Positions 17,991-24,957 of a stretch of 64,000 bases of DNA are shown one piece after another. The stretch comes from Ferruginibacter yonginensis (GTDB taxonomy: Bacteria; Bacteroidota; Bacteroidia; Chitinophagales; Chitinophagaceae). The notes below the pieces were generated by a model. It was not told where the DNA came from. It saw only the letters and a list, made by a program, of their open reading frames with translations, and ran no database searches. Positions within the stretch are counted from its first letter, which is position 1; each line of letters begins with the position of its first letter. The position numbers and the translations under genes were made by a program. The stretch covers positions 744,001-808,000 of the forward strand of contig NZ_JBHSCZ010000001.1 in NCBI RefSeq assembly GCF_042651465.1. Reading direction: 5' to 3'.

Positions 17991-19497
17991 CTTGATAGGA
18001 CAAGTCAGATAAACAATCTACTTGTCCTATTTTTATTTTACTGAAAGCCTCGCCAATACTATATATCAGCCGAACGGCTTCGTTCACTCTAGTGGTTCGA
18101 TAATGATCACCATCAAATACCAATTTTTCGGGAAACATCGAACCAACAATTTGTCGCTTGCGCTCTGTGCCTGCATGAGCATACTCATTGCCTGCGTTTT
18201 GTAAGAATTTTATTGCACGTTCCATCAATGGTTCTAGGTTAGTGACTTGCGTTGATAGTGCAAGCTCTTGCTCTAGTTTAAAAATAGCCGTCTCACATTG
18301 CTTCTTTATAGCCCTGTAATCGTCGCCATCCATTGCATCGTTCATTAATAAATCTAATGCTTTCTTTTGCCGCTCCTGGGCCGCAGAAATCTGTTCTTTA
18401 ATCTTAATTAAGCCGGATGATCTCTGCTTCTGTTGTTGCTCATATACATCGTTTAATATTAATTTATATAATTGCTGTACGGCCACGTTTGGCTGCCAGC
18501 TGTTTAACTCTGTTACAAACTTTTCATTCACTACCTCTGCCTTAAACCTAGCACCGCATTGGCTGGTGCAATGGTAAAAACTGTAGTACTTTGTACGCCC
18601 CTTACTCGAAGATGCAGTCAACAATTTGTTGCAACGAGGACAAATTAAATACCCTCGTAGCGGAAAGCGATCATCAACCATCACCTTTGTACGCTGTACT
18701 TTCTTTTTACCATCTAACACATCCTGCACCTGGTAAAACAAAGCTTTGCTTATGATAGGCTCATGCTGTGCCTCCACCAGTTCTTCTGGCTCTCCTTTGA
18801 AAGCTTCAATCTTTATAAGCCCGCAATACTCTTCGTTGCGTATGGCGTTCCAGAAAGTATTCTTCTTGCACTTCAATCCTTTCTCCTGGGCTTTTTTCCA
18901 TACACTCTGAGCAGTAAATTCGCCAGTTGCCAAGGTTTGGAAAATCCAAACAATCAAAGGCGCTGTAGCATCAGGCGCTATGTACTTTTTACCATCCTCG
19001 GTAATTTTATTGCAGTAGCCTAATGGCGCCTGCCCCATGTGCCTACCTTCTTTTTTTGCACGACGCATACCTGCAAAAACATTCATTGCCCGGCGATCGT
19101 TTTCTACTTCTGGTGCAGCCAAGTAAAAGGCTAACATCATTTTATTTTCAGGCACTGATAAGTCAAGCGGCTGCTCTACTGCCTGCGGCTCTACGCCCAA
19201 CTTATTTAAACGCCCTATCATTTGGTAAGCATCGCCTGCATTTCTGCTGAAGCGATCCCACTTAGTGAAAAGTACTAATTCGGCACTAAACTTTTTTTTA
19301 CTCAGCTGCAATAGCAACTTAGTAAACTCGGGCCTGTTAAACGTTTTAGCGCTATGATCTTCAATGTAGGTGCCCACTACATCAAAGCCTTTTAATTCGC
19401 AATAACGCTCTAGCGTTTCTTGCTGGCTCCTTTGACTATAGCCTTTATCGGCTTGCTCATCAGTACTAACCCTGATGTATAGAATTACTTTCTTCAT
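17929..19497 (-). CDS. Large serine recombinase (prophage integrase)
   Basis: The 522-residue integrase has the resolvase catalytic domain (about 1-150) with Ser11 in LYIRVSTDEQ and the Arg-rich helix TKWDRFSRNAGD. A recombinase domain follows (about 160-270), then a zinc ribbon with CPRCNKLL and a later HCTSQCG pair, a coiled-coil (about 360-400) and a C-terminal tail. The last 20 or so codons are read antisense from tRNA-Lys, so the C-terminus depends on the integrated state. It should catalyse attP x attB recombination. A small gene upstream overlaps its start by 32 bp. Confidence 0.93.
   Translation of the reverse strand: MKKVILYIRVSTDEQADKGYSQRSQQETLERYCELKGFDVVGTYIEDHSAKTFNRPEFTKLLLQLSKKKFSAELVLFTKWDRFSRNAGDAYQMIGRLNKLGVEPQAVEQPLDLSVPENKMMLAFYLAAPEVENDRRAMNVFAGMRRAKKEGRHMGQAPLGYCNKITEDGKKYIAPDATAPLIVWIFQTLATGEFTAQSVWKKAQEKGLKCKKNTFWNAIRNEEYCGLIKIEAFKGEPEELVEAQHEPIISKALFYQVQDVLDGKKKVQRTKVMVDDRFPLRGYLICPRCNKLLTASSSKGRTKYYSFYHCTSQCGARFKAEVVNEKFVTELNSWQPNVAVQQLYKLILNDVYEQQQKQRSSGLIKIKEQISAAQERQKKALDLLMNDAMDGDDYRAIKKQCETAIFKLEQELALSTQVTNLEPLMERAIKFLQNAGNEYAHAGTERKRQIVGSMFPEKLVFDGDHYRTTRVNEAVRLIYSIGEAFSKIKIGQVDCLSDLSYQVNWLGLEPRAHTLKVYCSTN
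17995..18035 (+). terminator. Terminator behind tRNA-Lys, inside the recombinase coding region
   Basis: ATAGGACAAGT (17995-18005) and ACTTGTCCTAT (18020-18030) form a perfect 11-bp stem followed by TTTTATTTTA. It terminates tRNA-Lys but is also part of the antisense recombinase reading frame. Confidence 0.85.
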
Positions 19498-19648
19498 TGC
19501 TTAATATGTTTAATGCTGCTGAATAAAGATAATTCACAACCGCTTTCGCTTCATCAATGGTTACCACCATACCTCCAGCTTGCAACATTTGTTGCGCCTT
19601 TTCAGCTGTAATATGCTGCTTAATTGGTATGGTAGTAAATGAGCTCAT
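19466..19648 (-). CDS. Small protein overlapping the recombinase start
   Basis: A 60-residue product (MSSFTTIPIKQHITAEKAQ, then MLQAGGMVVTIDEAKAVVNYL) with helix-rich, protein-like composition. It overlaps the recombinase by 32 bp and its ATG overlaps the stop of the gene upstream (ATGA), so the three are translationally coupled. Its position makes it a candidate recombination accessory protein, but no motif proves this. Confidence 0.65.
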   Translation of the reverse strand: MSSFTTIPIKQHITAEKAQQMLQAGGMVVTIDEAKAVVNYLYSAALNILSNEESNSIHQG

Positions 19649-19755
19649 GCTACTTCGTTTTCCTCAGTATCGTCATCAATTTTACTGCATGCAAAAAGAA
19701 ATATTGCCGATAGCACTGCCACCACAATGAATAAACAAATAAAAAATAATTTCAT
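19645..19755 (-). CDS. Very small lipoprotein-like membrane peptide (36 aa)
   Basis: From the ATG at 19755: MKLFFICLFIVVAVLSAIF, then LFACSKIDDDTEENEVA. It has a hydrophobic span ending in Cys and an acidic tail, so it could be a lipoprotein or a single-pass peptide. The stop overlaps the next ATG as ATGA. The overlapping 65-residue reading frame here is cysteine-rich and unprotein-like, and I reject it in favour of this one. Confidence 0.5.
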   Translation of the reverse strand: MKLFFICLFIVVAVLSAIFLFACSKIDDDTEENEVA

Positions 19756-19882
19756 ACAAAAAGTTTAAAAAAGTGGCGGCGAAAAACCGCCACTCCAAAC
19801 AAAAAATACACTTACAAGACTGGGCTCGTTCATAGTTTTGTTCCTTTAGTGAGCCCCCACCCTTCGGGAGATTTATCAACCA
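19756..19882 (-). other. Intergenic stretch with two hairpins
   Basis: GGGCTC (19822-19827) can pair with GAGCCC (19851-19856), and just beyond it CCCTTCGGG forms a UUCG-type tetraloop hairpin. No T-run follows on the minus strand. It may be a leader or processing element for the small-gene/recombinase transcript. Confidence 0.4.
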
Positions 19883-20107
19883 TTACGCCTCAAAAACAAC
19901 TGCGTTAACTTCTTGCTCCTTTACGCTTATCAACTGACCCTTACTGTCTTTAATAATTTTAAATTCTTTTTTATACAAATACAATGATCTTATTGATATG
20001 CCCAATTCTTTTGCAGCTTCAGCATCTGTTTTGCATTTATTTAATGCTTTCAACACCAGCCGCTTAATATGAAATTGAATGTTCAAAATTTCAATGTGCA
20101 ATGCCAT
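19883..20107 (-). CDS. Small Fis-type helix-turn-helix protein
   Basis: The ATG at 20107 gives 74 residues (MALHIEILNIQFHIKRLVL). The HTH_8/Fis-like segment KCKTDAEAAKELGISIRSLYLYKKEF at residues about 28-53 is quoted here in two parts, KCKTDAEAAKELGIS and IRSLYLYKKEF. An upstream start would run into the tRNA-Met gene. It probably binds DNA near the attachment site or early promoters. A role as excision factor is possible from position only. Confidence 0.7.
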   Translation of the reverse strand: MALHIEILNIQFHIKRLVLKALNKCKTDAEAAKELGISIRSLYLYKKEFKIIKDSKGQLISVKEQEVNAVVFEA

Positions 20108-20122
20108 AAGCAACAATTTTTT

Positions 20123-20197
20123 TGGTGCGACGAGGGGACTCGAACCCCCGACCTGAAGGTTATGAGCCTTCCGAGATACCTCCTTCTCCACGTCGCA
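20123..20197 (-). tRNA. Prophage tRNA-Met(CAT) with encoded CCA
   Basis: Minus-strand cloverleaf: acceptor GCGACG/CGTCGC, D arm GAG...CTC, anticodon stem GAAGG/CCTTC with loop CTCATAA (anticodon CAT), T arm GGGGG TTCGAGT CCCCT, then A-CCA. Geometry is slightly short (six clear acceptor pairs), and TGGAG...ATCTCG resembles initiator-type D arms. The encoded CCA contrasts with host tRNA-Lys. It lies within the prophage between two protein genes. Confidence 0.85.
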
Positions 20198-20206
20198 TGT
20201 TATAAT

Positions 20207-20905
20207 TTATATTACAGGATCAGCTACTTGTTGCCTTAACTCATTTAAGTAATCCTGCAGGCCACTGATATCGTTTGTACAAAGCCTAAACCCAATTTTA
20301 GATACATTTAGACTTTTCCTTAATTCGTTCAATGCTTTTATTTTCTCCTGAATAAAATTGATTGGGCTAGATACTGTTTTTGACTGTTCAATAGTGATGT
20401 AATAAACCATAGTGTATTTGCTTAAATCATATTTTTTTTCACCCTCTTTTATAGGCTCTGCAGCTTTTTCTTTATTTTTTGAAATCGCTTCTTCTATTTC
20501 GTTTAATGTGTTAAGCAACATTGCAAAAGCATCAGCAAAATCTTTTGCCCCGTTCACTTTTACATGAGTCTCTGGCTTTTTGGTACCCATATACTTTGCA
20601 GCAATTTCATGTACACTTTTTTCAGCTGCTTTCAATTCTGTGTATAAACAAGCCTTATTTATAAAATACTCAAAGTGTTCGCCTAATATGTTTGCTACTG
20701 CTTTTGGATTGGCACTATGTTGCTCGTAAATTTCTTTAAGCAATAATTCAGCAACATCAAAACTGATGCACGGAGTAGCACTTGCTACGCTTGCCCAAGC
20801 TTTTGCTAATAACGATTGGTGTGTGGCACCTACATGCTTAATGCGGCTTGTCATTTCTTTACGAGTAAGTTCGCTTATGCCTATCTCAATAGAACATGAT
20901 ATCAT
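20207..20905 (-). CDS. Hypothetical prophage protein (232 aa)
   Basis: I do not recognise a family. The product is helix-rich: an N-terminal block (MISCSIEIGISELTRKE) resembles phage helical proteins, there is a Lys/Glu coiled segment near 140-155, and a C-terminal alpha/beta segment (KYTMVYYITIEQSK). An alternative start is Met18. Co-directional with the next gene after 11 bp. Located between tRNA-Met and the immunity region. Confidence 0.7.
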   Translation of the reverse strand: MISCSIEIGISELTRKEMTSRIKHVGATHQSLLAKAWASVASATPCISFDVAELLLKEIYEQHSANPKAVANILGEHFEYFINKACLYTELKAAEKSVHEIAAKYMGTKKPETHVKVNGAKDFADAFAMLLNTLNEIEEAISKNKEKAAEPIKEGEKKYDLSKYTMVYYITIEQSKTVSSPINFIQEKIKALNELRKSLNVSKIGFRLCTNDISGLQDYLNELRQQVADPVI

Positions 20906-20916
20906 AAAATTGTTTT

Positions 20917-21354
20917 TTAAGAAGTGATTAATTTGCTAGCGGTTGCGGTATCTAGCTTTTTTGTATTGATTAATTGAATGACCATTTCGGCAAATACATC
21001 GGGTAAGCGGTTGCCGGTTACTGGGTTTACCTGGTGCATGTTCTCTAACAGTAACGTGTACGTATTGCCGACTTTCTCAAATGAATAGTTGGGTAACAAC
21101 TTATTCATATCATTTAGCTGGAAGGCGCTATATGGAAGCTCACCTATTTTAGTTACAAAATTTACGTTGGCATATGCTTGGCGGTAGTATCCATCATGAT
21201 CAAGCAGATAGCTATACAAAACCATTTCAGTTGGTGAAGTAGGCACCCAAATAAAAGCAGTAGGTGGTTTAATACCTGCCTCCCATAACTCTTTTGTTAA
21301 GTAAGGTGAAACAAAGCTGCTAAACAATGGGTGATTAGGAAGTGGTTGGCTCAT
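20917..21354 (-). CDS. Hypothetical prophage protein (145 aa)
   Basis: No family recognised. It has a mixed alpha/beta sequence with a Pro/Trp-rich N-terminus (NHPLFSSFVSPYLTKELW, AFIWVPTSP), is soluble and has no signal peptide. It forms a minus-strand cluster with its neighbours (11-bp gaps), which are transcribed away from the repressor operators and so probably belong to the integration/immunity side. Confidence 0.7.
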   Translation of the reverse strand: MSQPLPNHPLFSSFVSPYLTKELWEAGIKPPTAFIWVPTSPTEMVLYSYLLDHDGYYRQAYANVNFVTKIGELPYSAFQLNDMNKLLPNYSFEKVGNTYTLLLENMHQVNPVTGNRLPDVFAEMVIQLINTKKLDTATASKLITS

Positions 21355-21365
21355 TGCTAAAAGTT

Positions 21366-21764
21366 TTAAAAATGATTAAGTTGATTTTGGTGTAATTGCG
21401 CTGCAACAATATCTGCCCACCATTGCTGCATTAAATCCCCTTGATTAGTGAGGTTACGTTTTTCGTAAGAAAGGCAAACATTGCTATACTTAATACCAGG
21501 GCCCCATTGCTGTTGTAATAATTTTAGCGCATTCAAAGTATTGTAGCCAGTCAGCATGAGACTGCTTTGATTACTTAACATTTTACTAATAATGACATTG
21601 TCAATTACTTTAATAATTTGAACTTCACCTAGCTCAACACTTTTATATTTAAATAAACGAATTGCACCCACTACATTTAAAGCATGGTTAGTTGGCACCA
21701 GTATATTAAACACATCATTAAATATTCTGCCAGCGTACAAGCTGTTAGTTTCTATTACAATCAT
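21366..21764 (-). CDS. Hypothetical prophage protein (132 aa)
   Basis: No family recognised. It begins MIVIETNSLYAGRIFND and contains beta-strand rich text (VELGEVQIIKVIDNVIISK) and the tail LMQQWWADIVAAQLHQ. Only 2 bp separate it from the upstream Cro-like gene, so both are read from the same operator-controlled promoter. Confidence 0.7.
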   Translation of the reverse strand: MIVIETNSLYAGRIFNDVFNILVPTNHALNVVGAIRLFKYKSVELGEVQIIKVIDNVIISKMLSNQSSLMLTGYNTLNALKLLQQQWGPGIKYSNVCLSYEKRNLTNQGDLMQQWWADIVAAQLHQNQLNHF

Positions 21765-21766
21765 AT

Positions 21767-22012
21767 CTAAGCAGTTTTAGTGTTATTGATTAAAGCATTG
21801 CGCTCTTGAATTTTTTGAGAAAAAAAAGTAAGCATTTTAATACCGGTGCTAATGTCCAATACACCGCCTTTTAAATACCTTGATATGGTTTGGGGAGTAG
21901 TATCATTTTCTTTGATGTACTCCTTTTTATCTTCTGCAGTAACATCTTGCTTGATGGCTTTTAACTTATTTCCCAATTCTTCCTTTTGTGTCAAAACTCT
22001 CGTTGTGTTCAT
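21767..22012 (-). CDS. Small Cro-like HTH regulator
   Basis: The 81-residue protein carries a helix-turn-helix-like segment (NDTTPQTISRYLKGG, about 36-50) with basic N- and C-flanks. It is divergent from the 124-residue repressor gene across a 108-bp intergenic region with palindromic operators. By position it corresponds to a Cro-type partner in the lysogeny switch. Confidence 0.7.
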   Translation of the reverse strand: MNTTRVLTQKEELGNKLKAIKQDVTAEDKKEYIKENDTTPQTISRYLKGGVLDISTGIKMLTFFSQKIQERNALINNTKTA

Positions 22013-22017
22013 TATTT

Positions 22018-22027
22018 AAACATTTTG
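22018..22027. promoter_or_regulatory. Operator half-site next to the Cro-like start codon
   Basis: AAACATTTTG is the reverse complement of the half-site CAAAATGTTT found in the two larger operators. It lies 5 bp upstream of the Cro-like ATG. Confidence 0.5.
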
Positions 22028-22061
22028 TATTAACTTCATATTAATTACATAGCGAATGTAC

Positions 22062-22096
22062 AAACAAAATGTTTCAAATGTGCAAACGTTTTGTTT
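22062..22096. promoter_or_regulatory. Intergenic operator of the lysogeny switch
   Basis: AAACAAAATGTTT and AAACGTTTTGTTT form 13-bp inverted arms (one mismatch) around a 9-bp centre. It lies between the divergent regulator genes, where both promoters must be, so it is the expected repressor site. Confidence 0.7.
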
Positions 22097-22120
22097 TAAC
22101 TTTTACACAAGTTATTAACA

Positions 22121-22495
22121 ATGACAACAGGAAATATTATATTAAACGCAATCAGAGGTAAAGGCTTTACCATTGACGAAGCCGCTGAAAAGCTTGGTAT
22201 CAGTAGGTCTAAGGTATATTATCAAACTTCAAAATCTATCCCAGATAAGGAGTTTATTGACTTGCTTTTAGAAAAAATGGGTATTGAGATTGTTCCGAAT
22301 GATTTAGAACAAAATGTTTCAAAACGTTTTGTAGTAGGTGAGAACAAATCGTCTTATAATACTGCAAAAGATGAAATTATTGCTTCCCTCAAGCAAACAA
22401 TTGAAGCAAAAGATTCAATCATTGAAATGCAACGCAACCGAATTGCTGAACTAGAAGCACAAGTAAACGCTACTGCGGTACGAAACTCCGCATAG
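22121..22495 (+). CDS. Prophage repressor-like HTH protein with C-terminal coiled coil
   Basis: The 124-residue protein has an N-terminal HTH (GFTIDEAAEKLGISRSK, about 15-31) and a C-terminal leucine/isoleucine heptad (EIIASLKQTIEAKDS, MQRNRIAELEAQV, about 85-117) that probably dimerises it. There is no RecA-sensitive peptidase domain, so induction must use another route. The coding region contains a second copy of the operator at 22310-22331. It is the first plus-strand gene upstream of the Rex-like pair, the place cI holds in lambda. Confidence 0.78.
   Translation: MTTGNIILNAIRGKGFTIDEAAEKLGISRSKVYYQTSKSIPDKEFIDLLLEKMGIEIVPNDLEQNVSKRFVVGENKSSYNTAKDEIIASLKQTIEAKDSIIEMQRNRIAELEAQVNATAVRNSA
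22310..22331. promoter_or_regulatory. Intragenic operator inside the repressor gene
   Basis: CAAAATGTTT at 22310-22319 and AAAACGTTTTG at 22321-22331 form a 22-bp near-palindrome (9 of 11 pairs). Its halves are those of the intergenic operator, here closely spaced. It encodes QNVSKRF of the repressor. Confidence 0.65.
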
Positions 22496-22735
22496 CATAC
22501 CTACGGGGTAGCAATACCCTGCTGCTGCTGCTGAGCTTATATGGTTGGTGCGATAACTAAGTGTACAGTACGGCTACTGGAAAAAAGGGTAAAGCGTTCA
22601 TTTTGGGTTACTGAAATACGGACTGCGAAATTATAACCCAAACAAAAAATATAAATGAAAATTGGCATGTGTAAATGTTGTTTTAACACTGCCTTATGAA
22701 ATAGATAAATTTTTAATCAATTAAAACAATACACC

Positions 22736-23626
22736 ATGGCAAAAAAGAAAGATGTAAATGTTAACCTATTCAGGATAGAGTCTAACAACAAGGATTTTGA
22801 AAAAACAGATTTTGGCGATCAATTAATGAGCGCAAATATCAACAGCAGAATTATTTTACCAGATGGCTCAGTTAAGCAATTAAGAAAGTTTGAAAAAAGA
22901 GGAAATTACATTTATGGATCTATGATTCATAATCAAATGATCAATTTACCTCCTGCATTTAATGAAAACGACAACTCAGTAGAAGACTTAGATCTAAAAG
23001 ACACACAAGGCTTGGCCTATATTTCAAACTTTATGTTTGATCCTGAGCTACAGATGTTAGCATATGAATCAAATTCAAAAGGTGTCTCAATTGGATCATT
23101 TTTAAATTTCTGCGAAAAGAATTTCAACATCCCTAGTTTGGTTGCTAACGTAGTCATTAACCCTGATGATTTTGAAAAAGTATTAAAGTTTTCAGTTATT
23201 AGAACATTGCAGGTAAAAATTGCCAGAATAGAAAATGGTAGTTTTTTTAAAAGTAAAAAGAAATCCTTAGCAGAGATAAGCAAGATTGCTGACGAAACTG
23301 ATTCTAATTTAATGGACATAAAACTAAGTGTTGGACAAAGTAGAACAGAATCCCTTAATGTAAGAAAAGTTTTATCTATGATTTCAGAATTTCTTTCTTT
23401 TAAAGAAAATAAAGAAGTAAGTAAAATTTTAGTGTCTGGTAAAGAAACTTATGATGGATTAACTCAAGTTGTTGATTTAATTGATAGTAGAGTAAAATTC
23501 AAATTTGAAATTGAGATTGCTCGTTATCAAGGCTTAACACAAGTTTCTGAAATACACAGTAAGATTAAAGATGAATATGAAAAGAAAAAATTAATTTTGA
23601 AAAAATTCTACTCGAAAAAATCTTGA
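22736..23626 (+). CDS. RexA-like protein (Rex-type exclusion module, soluble component)
   Basis: The 296-residue soluble protein follows the repressor and overlaps a small four-TM gene by 4 bp, as lambda rexA does with cI and rexB. Its layout parallels RexA (279 aa) as I recall it: a hydrophobic strand before LAYESNSKGVSIGSFLNF (compare FARTVFGPTTSDLTDFL), then VVINPDDFEKVLKFSVIRT (compare VQIEPLM...MHFIGRT). A C-terminal helical domain (MISEFLSFKENKEVSK; EIARYQGLTQVSE) follows. In lambda, RexA senses infection and activates RexB. Identity is remote and rests on order and spacing. The 240 bp upstream hold no gene, so it may have its own promoter. Confidence 0.6.
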   Translation: MAKKKDVNVNLFRIESNNKDFEKTDFGDQLMSANINSRIILPDGSVKQLRKFEKRGNYIYGSMIHNQMINLPPAFNENDNSVEDLDLKDTQGLAYISNFMFDPELQMLAYESNSKGVSIGSFLNFCEKNFNIPSLVANVVINPDDFEKVLKFSVIRTLQVKIARIENGSFFKSKKKSLAEISKIADETDSNLMDIKLSVGQSRTESLNVRKVLSMISEFLSFKENKEVSKILVSGKETYDGLTQVVDLIDSRVKFKFEIEIARYQGLTQVSEIHSKIKDEYEKKKLILKKFYSKKS

Positions 23627-24075
23627 AATACTGCATAGAAAAATATTATCCACTAGCCATATCAGTTATTATTTTATTTGTTGTTTATAAGTACTCGCAC
23701 TATTTATTACCAATGAAAGATTTAATTCCTGATATGGCTCGTAATAGCCTTTCAATTTCAGGCACTTTACTTGGTTTTTTGTTAACATTGCTAACTTTAA
23801 TAAGCACAATTAATACAAGAAGAATGAGATTTGTAAAAGACAATCCTCATTCCAACTCCTTGCTGAATCAATATTTAAATATTGCTATCTGGTTTAATAT
23901 TATTACTATAATTTTTGCAATAAGCATACTAGCCATAAAGATTTCAAATTTCAATTGCATAGTAGGTCAAGTAATTAACTACTGTTTTATATTCATAGTA
24001 TCTCTTACACTATTATTAACTATTCGTTTTGCTAGGATATTTATTAAACTCCTGAAAGACCCAGTTAAACCCTAA
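23623..24075 (+). CDS. RexB-like four-TM protein (Rex-type exclusion module, membrane component)
   Basis: The 150-residue protein begins with TTG overlapping the upstream stop (TTGA), a translational coupling signal; the next in-frame ATG would delete the first membrane span. Hydrophobic spans lie near 9-27, 43-63, 87-106 and 113-136. The segment SISGTLLGFLLTLLTLI followed by TINTRRMRF parallels lambda RexB SYAGTMIAILIAALTFL and SRTRRLAK in both spacing and residues. RexB (144 aa) depolarises the cell on activation. The last codons and stop come from a repeated sequence shared with the gene at 24528. Confidence 0.62.
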   Translation: MKYCIEKYYPLAISVIILFVVYKYSHYLLPMKDLIPDMARNSLSISGTLLGFLLTLLTLISTINTRRMRFVKDNPHSNSLLNQYLNIAIWFNIITIIFAISILAIKISNFNCIVGQVINYCFIFIVSLTLLLTIRFARIFIKLLKDPVKP

Positions 24076-24134
24076 CCCTCCAACATCATCCATTCCATAC
24101 GTATTTCACCAGTGCTAATAAGGCGGTAGCAGCC
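24066..24134 (-). pseudogene. Truncated second copy of the 3' end of the 24528-24824 gene
   Basis: These 69 bases match 24522-24590 at 63 positions. On the minus strand they encode YRLISTGEIRMEWMMLEG and stop, against YRLISTGEMRMEWMMVEG in the intact gene. Homology stops abruptly at 24134, leaving only the C-terminal 20 or so codons. The copy also supplies the last two codons and stop of the RexB-like gene. Confidence 0.8.
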
Positions 24135-24284
24135 TATACTTACTATAATAAATACATTTAGTTGGTATCAATCAACTGAATACCACTTTTTACTTTGAAA
24201 ATGTTTATGTAAAATATAAGGGGACAATTAATTTTTTAATTAAATTACTTGTACACTTTTACCCCCTTAAAATTTAAACACAAC

Positions 24285-24506
24285 ATGAATGTTATCTATG
24301 AAAGCGAATACATAAGAGCCGACGGAAAAAAATTTTACCTTTTTATTTTTCAACTGCAAGGATTAGTTAATGTGCACATATGCGATGTTGTTGATAACAG
24401 GCCACAAATAGCCAATATTTTACATAACTATATAACTACGATAAATAGCAATAATTTAGGAGCATTAGTAAACGAAGCTGAAAACTTTGCACGAAACTTA
24501 GTTTAA
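24285..24506 (+). CDS. Small hypothetical protein (73 aa)
   Basis: The ATG at 24285 (MNVIYESEYIRADGKKFYLF) is preferred to a TTG at 24249. The product looks like a small alpha/beta protein (strands FYLFIFQLQGLVNVHI, helix LGALVNEAENFARNLV) without a recognised family. It lies on the plus strand between the two copies of the 69-bp repeat, so it probably belongs to the same accessory insertion as the Rex-like genes. Confidence 0.6.
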   Translation: MNVIYESEYIRADGKKFYLFIFQLQGLVNVHICDVVDNRPQIANILHNYITTINSNNLGALVNEAENFARNLV

Positions 24507-24527
24507 AAAAAATCATTTTAATAAACC

Positions 24528-24824
24528 CTAACCTTCCACCATCATCCATTCCATACGCATTTCACCGGTGCTAATAAGGCGATAGCCGCCATCATATAGC
24601 CATACGGCTACATCTTCTTCAGTAAAAATAGCAGTGGTTAAAACGCCTTGTAATGCCTCAAATATTTCTTTGGTGCTTTTGGTGAGCATACCTGGTACTG
24701 GTGCCGCAATAGGCAGATAAGTTTGGTACAGGTAATTTTTTAAGAAGGCAACGAAATCAGTATGCTCTTGTGGTGGTGGCGGCTCATGGCCATCAAAATC
24801 ATCATCAGTTGGTTTTCCAAACAT
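24528..24824 (-). CDS. Hypothetical late-operon protein (98 aa)
   Basis: The product starts MFGKPTDDDFDGHEPPPPQE and continues with a helical FLKNYLYQTYLPIAAPVPG segment and EDVAVWLYDGGYRLISTGE. No family is recognised. It is the last minus-strand gene of the tail region before the immunity region, separated from the upstream gene by a stretch that can fold into a branched RNA. Its 3' end is partly duplicated at 24066-24134. Confidence 0.65.
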   Translation of the reverse strand: MFGKPTDDDFDGHEPPPPQEHTDFVAFLKNYLYQTYLPIAAPVPGMLTKSTKEIFEALQGVLTTAIFTEEDVAVWLYDGGYRLISTGEMRMEWMMVEG

Positions 24825-24854
24825 TTTCGCAGATTTAAAAAGTGACAGGTCACT

Positions 24855-24942
24855 GCAAACACTCTATAAACGAGCCTTTCCGGACTTACACCGGTATGCC
24901 TGCCACACTGCGGTGTGGAGACTCGTTTATTAAAATGTTTGC
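24855..24942 (-). ncRNA. Candidate multi-branched structured RNA or leader
   Basis: Nested pairing closes the element: GCAAACA (24855-24861) with TGTTTGC (24936-24942), then ATAAACGAG (24866-24874) with CTCGTTTAT (24922-24930). Inside are CCACAC/GTGTGG and a CCGG/CCGG hairpin, with an alternative pairing ACACCG/CGGTGT. It lies between two minus-strand genes. No family recognised. Confidence 0.5.
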
Positions 24943-24957
24943 TTTGCGAAAATACAC

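Noticed and set aside
19682..19879. 65-residue ORF between the HTH gene and the small genes
   Set aside because: Unusual composition and no coupling; a different frame gives a coupled 36-residue peptide.
22736..24075. Kiwa-like (KwaA/KwaB) defence pair
   Set aside because: Kiwa has the membrane gene first and a DUF4868 partner. Here the soluble gene is first, and order, sizes and membrane-protein motifs fit Rex better.
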